From contig JAUIGU010000005.1 of NCBI GenBank assembly GCA_030432595.1, positions 62,001 through 126,000 of the forward strand: a stretch of DNA of 64,000 nt, given 5' to 3'. The stretch comes from Phycisphaerae bacterium (GTDB lineage: Bacteria; Planctomycetota; Phycisphaerae; Phycisphaerales; Phycisphaeraceae). A program made the translations under genes and the position numbers. A model generated the notes under the pieces. The model was not told where the DNA came from. It searched no databases and saw nothing but the letters and a program-made list of their open reading frames with translations. Position 1 is the first letter of the stretch, and each line of letters opens with the position of its first letter. Of the stretch, positions 23,688 to 36,766 are shown in pieces.

Positions 23688-24812
23688 GTGACTCGCAACC
23701 TCGGCATCCTCACCTCCGGCGGCGACTGCCCCGGGCTCAACGCCGCCATCCGTGGGGTGTGCAAGCCCGCGATCGCCGAGTTTGGGTTTACGGCCGTGGG
23801 GTTCCGCGACGGGTTCCGCGGGCTCATGCAGGACCGCATCCTGCGCCTGGACAACGCGGCGCTCTCGGGCATCCTCACCGAGGGCGGCACCATCCTGGGC
23901 ACCTCCCGCGACAAGCCCAACAAGATGCCCGTCGGCGAACAGACCCTCGACATGACCGGCGTCATGGTCGAGACCTACGAGAAACACCAGCTCGACGCGC
24001 TCGTGTGCCTCGGCGGCGGCGGCACGCAAAAGAACGCCAGGCTGCTTATGGACAAAGGCCTCAACGTCGTCACCCTGCCCAAGACCATCGACAACGACGT
24101 CGGCGTCACCGACATGACCTTCGGCTTCGACACGGCGCTGGCCATCGCGACCGACGCCATCGACAAGCTGCACTCCACCGCGACCAGCCACCACCGCATC
24201 ATCGTCGTCGAGATCATGGGCCACCGGGCCGGCTGGCTGGCGCTGGGGGCGGGCGTGGCCGGCGGGGCGGACGTGATCCTCATCCCCGAGATCCCGTACG
24301 ACCTCGAAGCCGTGGCCGGGGCGATCCGGGCGCGGTCCAAGGCGGGCAAGCGGTTCAGCATCGTCGCCGTCGCCGAGGGCGCGATGTCGAAAAAAGAAAT
24401 GAAGGCGTTCGACGAAGCGAAGCAGCGCAAGTCCGACGCAAAGAACAAGGCGGACAAGCAGAAGGCCAAGGACGAGCTCGCGATGCTCGACGCGGCCCGC
24501 GGCGACCACACGGTCCACCTCACGCACCTGCTCGAAGAGATGGTCGGCATGGAGGCCCGGCTCACCATCCTCGGCCACCTTCAGCGCGGCGGCACGCCCA
24601 GCGCGGCCGACCGCCTGCTCGCGACGCAGCTGGGGACCAAGGCCGCGGAGTGTCTGGACAAAGAGCAGTACGGCGTGATGATCGCGCTGAAGGGTCAGGA
24701 GGCCGTGCCGGTGCCGTTGGAGGAGGTTGCGGGCAACCGCAAGGTCGTGCCGTTGGACCATGCGTGGGTGCACACGGCGCGGCGGGTGGGGACGTGCCTG
24801 GGGGATGGGTGA
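23688..24812 (+). CDS. 6-phosphofructokinase, mixed-substrate type
   Basis: A 374-residue phosphofructokinase that makes fructose-1,6-bisphosphate in glycolysis. The N-terminal loop [13 protein letters not shown] and the substrate motif PKTIDND are clear. In E. coli numbering the residue after PGTIDND's Pro is Gly124 for ATP enzymes; here it is Lys, as in PPi or mixed-substrate enzymes, while the 102-106 region reads GGGGT in place of GGDGS. The Asp103 equivalent is thus Gly. A charged helical insert of about 40 residues ([20 protein letters not shown] onward) splits the C-terminal domain before [15 protein letters not shown]. The start is GTG. The phosphoryl donor cannot be fixed from sequence alone. 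Confidence 0.85.
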   Translation: MTRNLGILTSGGDCPGLNAAIRGVCKPAIAEFGFTAVGFRDGFRGLMQDRILRLDNAALSGILTEGGTILGTSRDKPNKMPVGEQTLDMTGVMVETYEKHQLDALVCLGGGGTQKNARLLMDKGLNVVTLPKTIDNDVGVTDMTFGFDTALAIATDAIDKLHSTATSHHRIIVVEIMGHRAGWLALGAGVAGGADVILIPEIPYDLEAVAGAIRARSKAGKRFSIVAVAEGAMSKKEMKAFDEAKQRKSDAKNKADKQKAKDELAMLDAARGDHTVHLTHLLEEMVGMEARLTILGHLQRGGTPSAADRLLATQLGTKAAECLDKEQYGVMIALKGQEAVPVPLEEVAGNRKVVPLDHAWVHTARRVGTCLGDG

Positions 24813-24833
24813 GTCGGTGGTCGCATTCGTTGC

Positions 24834-24925
24834 GGGTGCCACGGTCGCTTGCGACCGTGTTCTTCTCGATCGTGAATGTCTTGGATGAAGTGTCAACCTC
24901 ACGGTCGCAAGCGACCGCGGCACCC
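24834..24925. repeat. Palindromic doublet (REPIN-like), family A, copy 2
   Basis: CACGGTCGC-TT-GCGACCGTG (24840-24859) and CACGGTCGC-AA-GCGACCGCG (24900-24919) are 40 bases apart in opposite orientation, with GGGTGC on the left and GCACCC on the right. The layout is the same as at 16966-17056. It lies just after the phosphofructokinase stop. Confidence 0.85.
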
Positions 24926-24972
24926 GGGCCACTGCGTTCGATCTAGCATGCGGTGTGGACGTGCTCCCCGCG

Positions 24973-25536
24973 ATGCCCCCGTTGATCACCGGCTTCGAAC
25001 CCTTCGGTCCGCTGACGCGCAACGTCTCGGCGGACGTGGTCGCGGCGCTCGAGGCCGACCCGCGGATCGACGTGGTCACGGCGGTGTTGCCCGTGTCCTA
25101 CGCCGACGCCGGGCCGCGGCTGTGCGGGTTGATCGACCGGCACCGGCCGTCCGCGGTGTTGATGCTGGGCGTCCACCGCGGGTCGGACCTTCGGCTCGAG
25201 ACCACCGCCCGCAACCGCGACCGGTCAACCAGCCCCGACAACCGGCAGCAGATCCGCGACGACCACGTCATCGCTGCCGACGGCCCGCCGACGTATCCCG
25301 CAACCCTGCCGCTGCCCGCGATGGTCCGGGCGTTGGAAGACCTCGGCCTGCCGCACCACGTGTCCGACGACGCCGGCGGCTACCTGTGCAACCACGGCTT
25401 CTACGCCGCGCGGCACCACCTGCGGACCCCCGGCACGCCCGTGGGCTTCCTCCACCTGCCCGACGCCCGGTTCATCGATCTGGACACCCAGGTCGCGGCG
25501 GTGCGGCGGTTGCTCGCGTTGTTGACGCCGCGTTGA
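24973..25536 (+). CDS. pcp: Pyroglutamyl-peptidase I (peptidase family C15)
   Basis: A 187-residue cysteine peptidase that removes N-terminal pyroglutamate from peptides. The N-terminal signature ITGFEPFG, the catalytic Glu region LRLETTARNRD, the nucleophile Cys in GYLCNHGFYAARHHL and the catalytic His in VGFLHLPD are all present. The length is close to that of the family (about 200-215), slightly short. The ATG at 24973 gives the family N terminus; a GTG six codons earlier is possible. It stands between a repeat doublet and the convergent end of the complex III operon. Confidence 0.85.
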   Translation: MPPLITGFEPFGPLTRNVSADVVAALEADPRIDVVTAVLPVSYADAGPRLCGLIDRHRPSAVLMLGVHRGSDLRLETTARNRDRSTSPDNRQQIRDDHVIAADGPPTYPATLPLPAMVRALEDLGLPHHVSDDAGGYLCNHGFYAARHHLRTPGTPVGFLHLPDARFIDLDTQVAAVRRLLALLTPR

Positions 25537-25603
25537 CGCCAAAGCCGCCGTCGGTACGGCGTGCCGATCGCGGGAAGGGGTTTGTTTTCGGTGGTGCCGG
25601 CGT

Positions 25604-25867
25604 TCAGTACCGCTCGGCGACCTGGCGCATGGCCTGATCGATGCCGACGCCGGTGTTGTCGCCGTTGAGGTGGCCGGCCTGCGCTTCGTTCGCGGTGATG
25701 AGCGGCTGGTAGTTGCTGTACTTCTCGGCGCGGGTTGCCTGCTGTTTGTTGAACTCGTAGCGGAACCACGCGGTCGAGCCGGCCACGATGGTGATCAGCA
25801 GCAGGACGAACACCACCGAGACGAAGGTGATGGTGCCGAAGTTCAGTTCGCGGGTGGTGCCGTGCAT
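25604..25867 (-). CDS. Small single-span membrane protein at the end of the complex III operon
   Basis: An 87-residue protein: about 12 polar residues, one transmembrane helix (TITFVSVVFVLLLITIVAGSTAWF) and a soluble tail of about 50 residues rich in Asn, Gln and Ala (NKQQATRAEKYSNYQPLITANEAQ). It is the last gene of the minus-strand ActA-F series, 173 bases after ActF, with an inverted repeat between them. No cofactor-binding motif is visible. It may be an accessory subunit of alternative complex III or of the terminal oxidase; this is inferred from position and topology only. Confidence 0.65.
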   Translation of the reverse strand: MHGTTRELNFGTITFVSVVFVLLLITIVAGSTAWFRYEFNKQQATRAEKYSNYQPLITANEAQAGHLNGDNTGVGIDQAMRQVAERY

Positions 25868-25877
25868 GTCAGTGAGT

Positions 25878-26041
25878 GGGGAGTCGGGAGTGGGGAGTCG
25901 GAAGCGGCGAAAGCAGTCCTTCGGGGTTGCTGGGCGTGGCTTCGTTGCTTTCGTCGTTATCGGCGGCCTCGGTTGTGGTGGAGTTCGGGGATGGGTCGAA
26001 AGCGGGCAGGGGTCTCTGGCGACTCTCTACTCCCGACTCCC
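25878..26041. repeat. Inverted repeat pair around the ActF 3' end
   Basis: GGGAGTCGGGAGTGGGGAG and following bases (25878-25900) are matched in inverse orientation at 26020-26041 (CGACTCTCTACTCCCGACTC), with two to three mismatches over 22 bases and about 120 bases between. The right arm ends inside the ActF stop codon. Confidence 0.65.
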
Positions 26042-27699
26042 TACTTCCCGTTCCCCGCTGCATGGATCGGCGCCCACACGTTCGTGTCCAGGGCGAGCGA
26101 TTCGTGCAGGCGCGGGTCGCCCTTGGCGACGAGGCTGTGCCGGGCCGCGAGCCGCAGCGCGTAGGCCAGCAGCAGGCACACCACGCCCACGGCGGTCAGC
26201 AGGTCGATCGGCAAAAAGCCCAGCCCGATCTCCGGGGAGCTGAACACCGGCATCACGTACCAGTACAGGTCCACGTACACGACCACCAACATCCACGCCG
26301 ACATCACGACCCGCCAGAACGGGTGGCGCTTGACGTGCTTGGACAGCAGGATCGCGAACGGCAGGAACAGGTGGAAGAACAGCAGGAACAGCGCGACCCA
26401 CGACCAGCCCGAGCCCAGCGTCGGCGCGGCGGCGTCTTTGAACGTGTCACCACCGCCGCCGAGCTGACCGGCCGCGGTGGTCACGCCGCGCAGCTCGAAC
26501 CAGTAGGTGGTTTCGGGCAGGGAGGCGTACCAGATCAGCATGAACTGGCTGAAGCTGACGTAGCCCCAGAAGAACACGAACGCGAACAGCAGCTTACCCA
26601 GGTCGTGGTAGTGCTCGGTCGTCACGTTGGGCAGGTAGCCGCGGCGCTGCAGGACCGTGAGCACGAGGATCATCGTCGCCAGGCCGGCGGTGAACGCGTT
26701 GGCGAAGAAGATGATCGCGAACATCGTCGAGAAAAACACCGGGTCCAGCGACATCAAGAGGTCGATGGTCATGAACGTGGTGAGCAGGGCGAACGTGATG
26801 ACCGACGCGGGGGCCCACTTCTCGCGGGTGTTGGTCAGTTCGGGGTCTTTGGTGCGGTCCTGCCGGACGGAGAGGCGCCAGTACCCCACGCCGATCAGGC
26901 TGAACACCGCGAAGTAGACGATCCAGCGCAGTGCCCAGAACCAGCCCTCGAACCAGGGGTACTTGACGCCGACGTAGTACTCCAGGGCGCCCCCGTACCA
27001 GCCCCAGTCTTTGGCGTTTTCGCCCATGAAGGTGGGCGGGCCGTGGTGGCCGCCGTGGGCGTCCGCGTGTTCTTCGCCGTGGTCGGCGTCGGCGGCGTGG
27101 TTCGCGTCTTCGCCGTGTTCACCGGGCTCGGCGTGGGTGTCGGCGTCCTCGCTGGCGATCACGCGGGCGGGGCCGGCGGGGGAGTCGAAGTCGGCGTTGC
27201 GGGCGTGTTCGTTGTCGTGCGTTTCGTCGGCGTCTTCGCCTTCGTGATGTTCACCGTCGTCGTGGTCCGCGTCGTGCTCGGTGTCGTGCACGTCCGCCGC
27301 GTGGGCGCCGTCGCCGAAGGGCTGGGCCCAGGGGTACGGGATGCCGGTGCCGGAGACGACGAAGACGACCACCGGGATGAACAGCGCCGCCATGAACGGC
27401 ACGCAGGCGGCGAACGTCTCGGCGACGCGGCGGACCATGGCGCACCAGCCGGCGCGGAACAGGGTGGTGATGATCGTGAAGAACAGGCAGCCCCAGACGA
27501 TCGCCAGGGCGAAGGCGTAGGCGACGATGTAGGCGAACGCGAAGCGCTCGACGCCGTCGGGGAACAGCACGGCCAGGATCAGCGCGAGCACCAGGCAGGC
27601 GCCACCCAGGGCCAGCAGCCCGTGGTACCACGGGCCGGCCCGGTTGCCCAGGACAACGGTGTCGGCGTCGGTCAGTTCGGGGATGGCGTGGTGGGCCAT
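26041..27699 (-). CDS. actF: Alternative complex III, quinone-binding membrane subunit ActF
   Basis: A 552-residue polytopic membrane protein of the quinol:cytochrome c/acceptor oxidoreductase that replaces bc1. About ten helices can be seen, including WYHGLLALGGACLVLALILAVLF, WALRWIVYFAVFSLIGVGYW and LLFAFVFFWGYVSFSQFMLIWYASLPE; the last is the best-conserved block of the family. It is unusual in a soluble loop at residues 131-221, which holds 16 His and many Asp/Glu (for example HDTEHDADHDDGEHH) between helices 3 and 4. The loop would be extracytoplasmic or membrane-peripheral and could bind metals. It follows ActE in the operon by 65 bases. Confidence 0.85.
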   Translation of the reverse strand: MAHHAIPELTDADTVVLGNRAGPWYHGLLALGGACLVLALILAVLFPDGVERFAFAYIVAYAFALAIVWGCLFFTIITTLFRAGWCAMVRRVAETFAACVPFMAALFIPVVVFVVSGTGIPYPWAQPFGDGAHAADVHDTEHDADHDDGEHHEGEDADETHDNEHARNADFDSPAGPARVIASEDADTHAEPGEHGEDANHAADADHGEEHADAHGGHHGPPTFMGENAKDWGWYGGALEYYVGVKYPWFEGWFWALRWIVYFAVFSLIGVGYWRLSVRQDRTKDPELTNTREKWAPASVITFALLTTFMTIDLLMSLDPVFFSTMFAIIFFANAFTAGLATMILVLTVLQRRGYLPNVTTEHYHDLGKLLFAFVFFWGYVSFSQFMLIWYASLPETTYWFELRGVTTAAGQLGGGGDTFKDAAAPTLGSGWSWVALFLLFFHLFLPFAILLSKHVKRHPFWRVVMSAWMLVVVYVDLYWYVMPVFSSPEIGLGFLPIDLLTAVGVVCLLLAYALRLAARHSLVAKGDPRLHESLALDTNVWAPIHAAGNGK

Positions 27700-27764
27700 G
27701 CGTGGGGTACGGGGTGCAGGGTTCGGGGATCGGAAGAAGCAGCGTGTCCGGTGCTTCGTTTTGA

Positions 27765-28544
27765 CTACTGACTACTGGCTACGGACGATTCCGCGTCGAC
27801 CTGTCGCCACGCCGAGCGCATCTGGTCGGGCTGTTGAGCGAGTTGGAGGGCGCGGACGTAGGCGACGATGGCCCAGCGGTCTTCCACGGTGGTGGCGTGG
27901 CCGTAGCCGGCCATGTTGGCCTTGCCGTTGACGATGGTGTTGTAGAGCTTGCCCTCGGGGTAGAGGCCCGGGCCGTAGAGCAGTTGGCCGGAGGCCTCGT
28001 CGACGGTGAGGAGGTTGGCGGCGGCGACCCAGACGGTGCCGAGCTTGACGCCGCTGTCCTTGTTGATGGCGAGCGCCTGGCCGCGTTGCTGGATCATGCC
28101 CTGGCCCAGGCCGTCGAGGCCGTGGCAGGGCGAGCACAGGGCGTTGTAGCGGGCCTGGCCGTGCTGGACGAACCGCTCATCGACCTCGATGGATTCGGGG
28201 AAGCCTTGGAAGTACTCGGTGGCGGCCTCGCCGCCGTCGGCGACGAGCGCGAAGCCGCGGTGGAGGTGGTCGTCGCCGTCGAGGTGGCCGCGCGCGACCG
28301 AGCCGGGCACCGGCGGGCGCATGGCCCGGCCGTCCGCGAACACGGGCGAGGCGGCCTGGGCCCGCAGCTTCGGCTGGTTGTCCATGTCCTGGAAGAGGTG
28401 GACGCGCGGCTGCTCGTGGTAGCTGAAGCGGTGCTTGAGGAACAGCGACAGCGGTACCCACGTCGCGACCGTGCCGATGACCACGGCCACGATCAGCCAG
28501 AACGGCGGCTTGGGCAGGAACAGGCGTAGGTCGAGGTCGGGCAT
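27765..28544 (-). CDS. actE: Alternative complex III, monohaem cytochrome c subunit ActE
   Basis: A 259-residue membrane-anchored cytochrome c. One N-terminal helix (PPFWLIVAVVIGTVATWVPLSLFL) is followed by a soluble domain with a single haem site CSPCH (about residues 136-140). The axial Met is probably in NMAGYGH. ActE passes electrons from the complex to a soluble carrier or oxidase. The C terminus VDAESSVASSQ is encoded by a short repetitive sequence (TACTGACTACTGGCTAC), so the original stop may have been displaced. Operon position between ActD and ActF is standard. Confidence 0.88.
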   Translation of the reverse strand: MPDLDLRLFLPKPPFWLIVAVVIGTVATWVPLSLFLKHRFSYHEQPRVHLFQDMDNQPKLRAQAASPVFADGRAMRPPVPGSVARGHLDGDDHLHRGFALVADGGEAATEYFQGFPESIEVDERFVQHGQARYNALCSPCHGLDGLGQGMIQQRGQALAINKDSGVKLGTVWVAAANLLTVDEASGQLLYGPGLYPEGKLYNTIVNGKANMAGYGHATTVEDRWAIVAYVRALQLAQQPDQMRSAWRQVDAESSVASSQ

Positions 28545-28594
28545 GGGGCGGGGTTGGGGGTGCGGGCGGTTTGGTTTGAGTGTTTTCGATTTTC

Positions 28595-28626
28595 AAAGCC
28601 CGGGGACGGCCGTCTCCGGGCTTTGG
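28595..28626. repeat. Palindrome, family B, copy 1
   Basis: CAAAGCCCGGGGACGG is followed directly by CCGTCTCCGGGCTTTG, a 32-base near-perfect palindrome with one mismatch, between the ActD and ActE genes. The same sequence type occurs at 62437-62468. Confidence 0.8.
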
Positions 28627-28636
28627 CGGCAGTGCG

Positions 28637-29266
28637 TCAGTAGCTCACCAGGTCCGTGCTCAGCGCGCCCTTGTCTTTCAGGAACGCGGCGGTCGATTGC
28701 TCGTCGAAGTTGCGGTCGGCGGCCTCGATGGCCAGCACGAAGCGGTCGTCGGTCGCGCGCTTCATCAGGTCGCTGTTGAACAGCGGGTTGTAGAGCATTG
28801 GCAGCTTGTTGAGGAAGAACATCGCGAACACCGCCGTGTACGCGCTGAACATGATCGTCAGCTCGAAGATCACCGGGATGTACGCCGCCAGCGACCACAA
28901 CGGCTTGCCGGAGATCAGGTACGGGTACGGCTCGAGCACGGTCGGCACGCCGGGGATCGGGCTCTCGACGAAGCCCATCGTGTAGCTGGTCATCACCAGC
29001 CCCAGCGCCATGCCGGTCAGGCCCATCGCCAGCACGATCCAGGGCAGGATGGTCGGCTTGACGCCCAGCGCGTCGTCGATGCCGTGGATCGGGAACGGCG
29101 TGTGCACGTCCATCTTGCGGTAGCCCGCGTCATAGGCGGCCTGCGTCGCGTGCAGCACGCCCTCGACCGTGTCGAACTCGGCGAGCACGGCGAACGGGCG
29201 CGACGGCGCGTCGGCGTCGGACGCGTGCGGTGTCGTCTCGGGGTGCGTGGGGGCGAGGGTCGTCAT
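28637..29266 (-). CDS. actD: Alternative complex III subunit ActD (DUF3341)
   Basis: A 209-residue protein. The N-terminal soluble part (FAVLAEFDTVEGVLHATQAAYDAGY, MDVHTPFPIHGID) is the DUF3341 signature; two transmembrane helices follow (ILPWIVLAMGLTGMALGLVMT and SLAAYIPVIFELTIMFSAYTAVF). ActD packs beside the NrfD-like ActC in known complex III structures and carries no cofactor. It starts one base after the ActC stop, so expression is tightly coupled. Confidence 0.88.
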   Translation of the reverse strand: MTTLAPTHPETTPHASDADAPSRPFAVLAEFDTVEGVLHATQAAYDAGYRKMDVHTPFPIHGIDDALGVKPTILPWIVLAMGLTGMALGLVMTSYTMGFVESPIPGVPTVLEPYPYLISGKPLWSLAAYIPVIFELTIMFSAYTAVFAMFFLNKLPMLYNPLFNSDLMKRATDDRFVLAIEAADRNFDEQSTAAFLKDKGALSTDLVSY

Positions 29267-29267
29267 G

Positions 29268-30707
<1,440 letters not shown>

Positions 30708-30727
30708 GTCTATTTCAGATCGATGAT

Positions 30728-30798
30728 TTCAGATTTCAGATGTTTTGCGGTGTGGGTTTACGGCGGGACATCTGAAATCTCAAATCTGAAATCTCAAA

Positions 30799-30801
<3 letters not shown>
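30728..30801. repeat. AT-rich inverted repeat in the complex III operon
   Basis: GATTTCAGATTTCAGATGT (about 30729-30747) pairs with ACATCTGAAATC (from 30768), and the right arm continues as tandem AAATCTGAAATCTC units up to the ActB stop. It is strikingly AT-rich against the GC-rich background. Related wording (CAAATCTCAAATCCGAAATC) lies at about 34390-34432 between ActB and ActA. Confidence 0.7.
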
Positions 30802-34401
<3,600 letters not shown>

Positions 34402-34434
34402 TCGCAAATCTCAAATCCGAAATCGGCAATCGCC

Positions 34435-35208
34435 TCACCGGTGGCAGGTCGAACACGCCTGCATGTAGTGCTTGTTGTGGATCTGCATGTCTTCCTTCAC
34501 GGCCCGGCCGATCAGGAGCTGCGCCGCCGCAAGGTCGCCTTCTTCGAGGCTCCCGGCCTGGATCGCGGCCTGGACCTCCGGCGTGTCAAACGGCGTCCAC
34601 GCCATGTTCGTCACCTCCGACGCCGGCCGCAGATACTTCTCCGGCTCGCGGTGGCACTCGATGCACCAGCTCATGCTCAGGTTGTTGACCTGGTGCACGC
34701 CTTCCTCGCCCATCTGGTCGATCCGCCCGTGGCAGGTCACGCAGCCGATGCCCTTGGTCACGTGGGCCGCGTGGTTGAAGTAGGCGTAGTCCGCGAGGTC
34801 GTGGACCTTGACCCACTCGACCGGGTCGCCGCTGGCGACGCTCTCGTAGAGCGGCGCGAGCTTGGCCGACTGCGGCTTGATCTGCAGGCCGTTCTGGTCG
34901 GGCGGCACGTCCGGGCCGGCGCCGTGGCAGGCGACGCAGGTCTGGGTCGGCGGGATCGCCGCGAAGCCCGCGTGCATCACGGTCGTGTGGCAGTAGGTGC
35001 AGTCCAGCCCGAGCTGGCCGACGTGCAGCGCGTGGCTGTACGGGATCGGCTGGGTCGGCCGGTAGTTGCGGTTGAGGTTGTCGGGGTTGAGCGCGAGGAA
35101 CACGGCCGTCGGGGCGTACATCCCCCCGCCGATCGCCCCCAGCACCAGCAGCGGCAAGACGTAGTTCGCCCAACGCGGAAAGATGAACTTGTCGGTGTGC
35201 TCGCTCAT
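34435..35208 (-). CDS. actA: Alternative complex III, pentahaem cytochrome c subunit ActA
   Basis: A 257-residue cytochrome with one N-terminal membrane helix (YVLPLLVLGAIGGGMYAPTAVFLA) and five haem-binding sites: CTYCH, CVACH, CVTCH, CIECH and CSTCH, the last at the C terminus. It is the first gene of the operon, as in other complex III clusters. The start MSEHTDKFIFP was taken at 35208; nine further codons upstream are in frame. The 224 bases upstream up to the next gene probably hold the operon promoter. Confidence 0.9.
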   Translation of the reverse strand: MSEHTDKFIFPRWANYVLPLLVLGAIGGGMYAPTAVFLALNPDNLNRNYRPTQPIPYSHALHVGQLGLDCTYCHTTVMHAGFAAIPPTQTCVACHGAGPDVPPDQNGLQIKPQSAKLAPLYESVASGDPVEWVKVHDLADYAYFNHAAHVTKGIGCVTCHGRIDQMGEEGVHQVNNLSMSWCIECHREPEKYLRPASEVTNMAWTPFDTPEVQAAIQAGSLEEGDLAAAQLLIGRAVKEDMQIHNKHYMQACSTCHR

Positions 35209-35432
35209 GCCAGGGCTCGGCCTCTCGGCCGTCATCCATCCCGTTGCGTCCCGACGACGGGGGCTCCGACCCGTCGCGGCGTCCGTGCGTTAACCCCCCA
35301 ATCGGATCAACCGGCTTCGCTCGGCCAACCCTGATCCGCGTCTCGTGCGGAGCATAGCGTTTGCGTGCGCGACAAACAAAGCGGGCAAAACGGACCCAAC
35401 CGGAACGCGCCGCGTCCGCCTGCGACCCGGTC

Positions 35433-35870
35433 TCATGCCGGCGTCATCCCGCCGCCCAACGCCGCCGACGACGGACGCAACGCCACCAGCAGCGTCAGCA
35501 TCACCCCCGCCAGCAGCCCGCCCGGCAGCATCGCGTTATTCCACAAACACCCGATCAGCGCCAGCACCGCCCCCGCCGCGATCGTCCCCCACACGATCAG
35601 TAAACCGCGGAAGTACGTGTCCGGGTCCGCCGGCCGACTCTCCCAGCCGGCGCGGATCACGTGGCTCTTCACCACCAGCATCACCGGCACCACCACCAGC
35701 GACCAGAACGCCGCCAACGCGTAAACCACCCCGCCCACCACCTTCTGCCCGTCCACGATCAAGAGCACCAGCGCCCCCGCCCCCAGCAACCCGACCACGA
35801 ACAGCGCCCACGTCCAGCCGGCCTTGGTCAACGTCCCGGCCGCGTCGCGGTCCAGACTCGTCGCATTCAT
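35433..35870 (-). CDS. Membrane protein upstream of the complex III operon
   Basis: A 145-residue protein with four hydrophobic segments: WTWALFVVGLLGAGALVLLIV, VVGGVVYALAAFWSLVVVPVML, GLLIVWGTIAAGAVLALIGCLW and LPGGLLAGVMLTLLVALR. No motif was recognised. It is on the same strand as and 224 bases ahead of ActA, so it may be co-transcribed with complex III, but the gap allows a separate promoter. The ATG at 35870 follows a weak GAGGGAA and skips 18 unlikely upstream codons. Confidence 0.7.
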   Translation of the reverse strand: MNATSLDRDAAGTLTKAGWTWALFVVGLLGAGALVLLIVDGQKVVGGVVYALAAFWSLVVVPVMLVVKSHVIRAGWESRPADPDTYFRGLLIVWGTIAAGAVLALIGCLWNNAMLPGGLLAGVMLTLLVALRPSSAALGGGMTPA

Positions 35871-35984
35871 CGCGGTTCCCTCGTCGTGAAGTGATGGAGA
35901 CAGGCGCAGCCAACATACCACCAACGCGCCCCCCGGTCACGCGGAGGTCACCGTCCACCCGCTGGTTGGTTTTGAGCAGTGAGC

Positions 35985-36046
35985 CGCGGGTCAACGACCC
36001 GCGCGCCTCCGCCCGCAAGCCGGGGTGCCACGGTCGCTTGCGACCG
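35985..36046. repeat. Two adjacent palindromes, including a family A singlet
   Basis: CGCGGGTC-AAC-GACCCGCG (35985-36003) is followed by the family A unit GTGCCACGGTCGC-TT-GCGACCGTG ending at 36046. No inverted partner of the latter was found nearby, so this is a single copy. It lies 18 bases from the 3' end of the EIIA gene. Confidence 0.75.
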
Positions 36047-36063
36047 TGCCTCGTCCAGCCAAC

Positions 36064-36531
36064 TCACACCGCCGCCCGGCTCTCCAACTGTTTGATGAGC
36101 TCGTACATCGCCTGCCCCGTCTCGCACTTTTTCATCTGCTCCCGCACCACCACGTCGATCAGCATCTGACTGATCTTCGAGAGGGCGGTGATGTGCGGCC
36201 CCGTCTGGTCGATCGGCGACGCCAGCAGAATGATCAGCTCCACCGGCTTGCGGTCGATCGAGCCGAAGTCGATGGGCTCGGCCGTGCGCCCGATGGCCAT
36301 GCGCAGCTTGTCCACACCCTCGGTCTTGCCGTGCGGCACCGCGATGCCCCCGCCGATCCCCGTGGTCCGCGTCGTCTCGCGCTTCCAGATCGCGTCCTTG
36401 AGTTCGTCGGCGTCTTCGATGTCGGTCTTCTCGACCAGCAGGTCCGCCAGCTCGAAGATCGCGCCCTGCTTGTCCGCGTGGGACAGCGGCACGATGATGC
36501 AGTCGGGCTGGAGGATGTCGGTCAAACGCAT
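36064..36531 (-). CDS. PTS EIIA-type (PtsN-like) regulatory protein
   Basis: A 155-residue protein of the PTS EIIA type 2 (fructose/nitrogen) family. The phosphorylated His67 lies in AVPHGKTEG, with the preceding RETTRTTGIGGGIA typical. The remaining helices and strands (VELIILLASPIDQTG, HITALSKISQML) match PtsN/EIIA-Ntr, which has a regulatory role and does not itself carry sugar. No permease, EI or HPr is in the window. MRLTDILQPD at 36531 is the family N terminus; 21 upstream codons were rejected. Confidence 0.83.
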   Translation of the reverse strand: MRLTDILQPDCIIVPLSHADKQGAIFELADLLVEKTDIEDADELKDAIWKRETTRTTGIGGGIAVPHGKTEGVDKLRMAIGRTAEPIDFGSIDRKPVELIILLASPIDQTGPHITALSKISQMLIDVVVREQMKKCETGQAMYELIKQLESRAAV

Positions 36532-36707
36532 GCCGTGCTCCTCAATCACCTGGGCCGGCCGAACCGGCCGAACACCCCCAACACTCGTCGGCACAATCGC
36601 GGAGCCGAACCACTCGCTCCCGGCGCGGACGAATCGATAAGCCTATCCACGCCCGACACCCCCGGCAAACCGGAGGCTCTCCTCCAGAACATGCAGCATC
36701 AATCGAA

Positions 36708-36730
36708 GCCCACGTTCTCCGAACGTGGGC
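36708..36730. promoter_or_regulatory. Perfect palindrome 36 bases before recQ
   Basis: GCCCACGTTC-TCC-GAACGTGGGC has a 10-base stem and a 3-base loop. It could be an operator (GTTC/GAAC half-sites), or another member of the palindrome repeats seen elsewhere in the window. No T-run follows, so it is not a standard terminator. Confidence 0.5.
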
Positions 36731-36766
36731 CCGCGTCCCCAGGCACCGACCCGCTACCGTGTTCCC

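Noticed and set aside
25876-27771. 631-codon plus-strand frame opposite ActF
   Set aside because: Shadow of ActF; its His/Val/Gly-rich sequence mirrors the acidic His-rich loop on the real strand.
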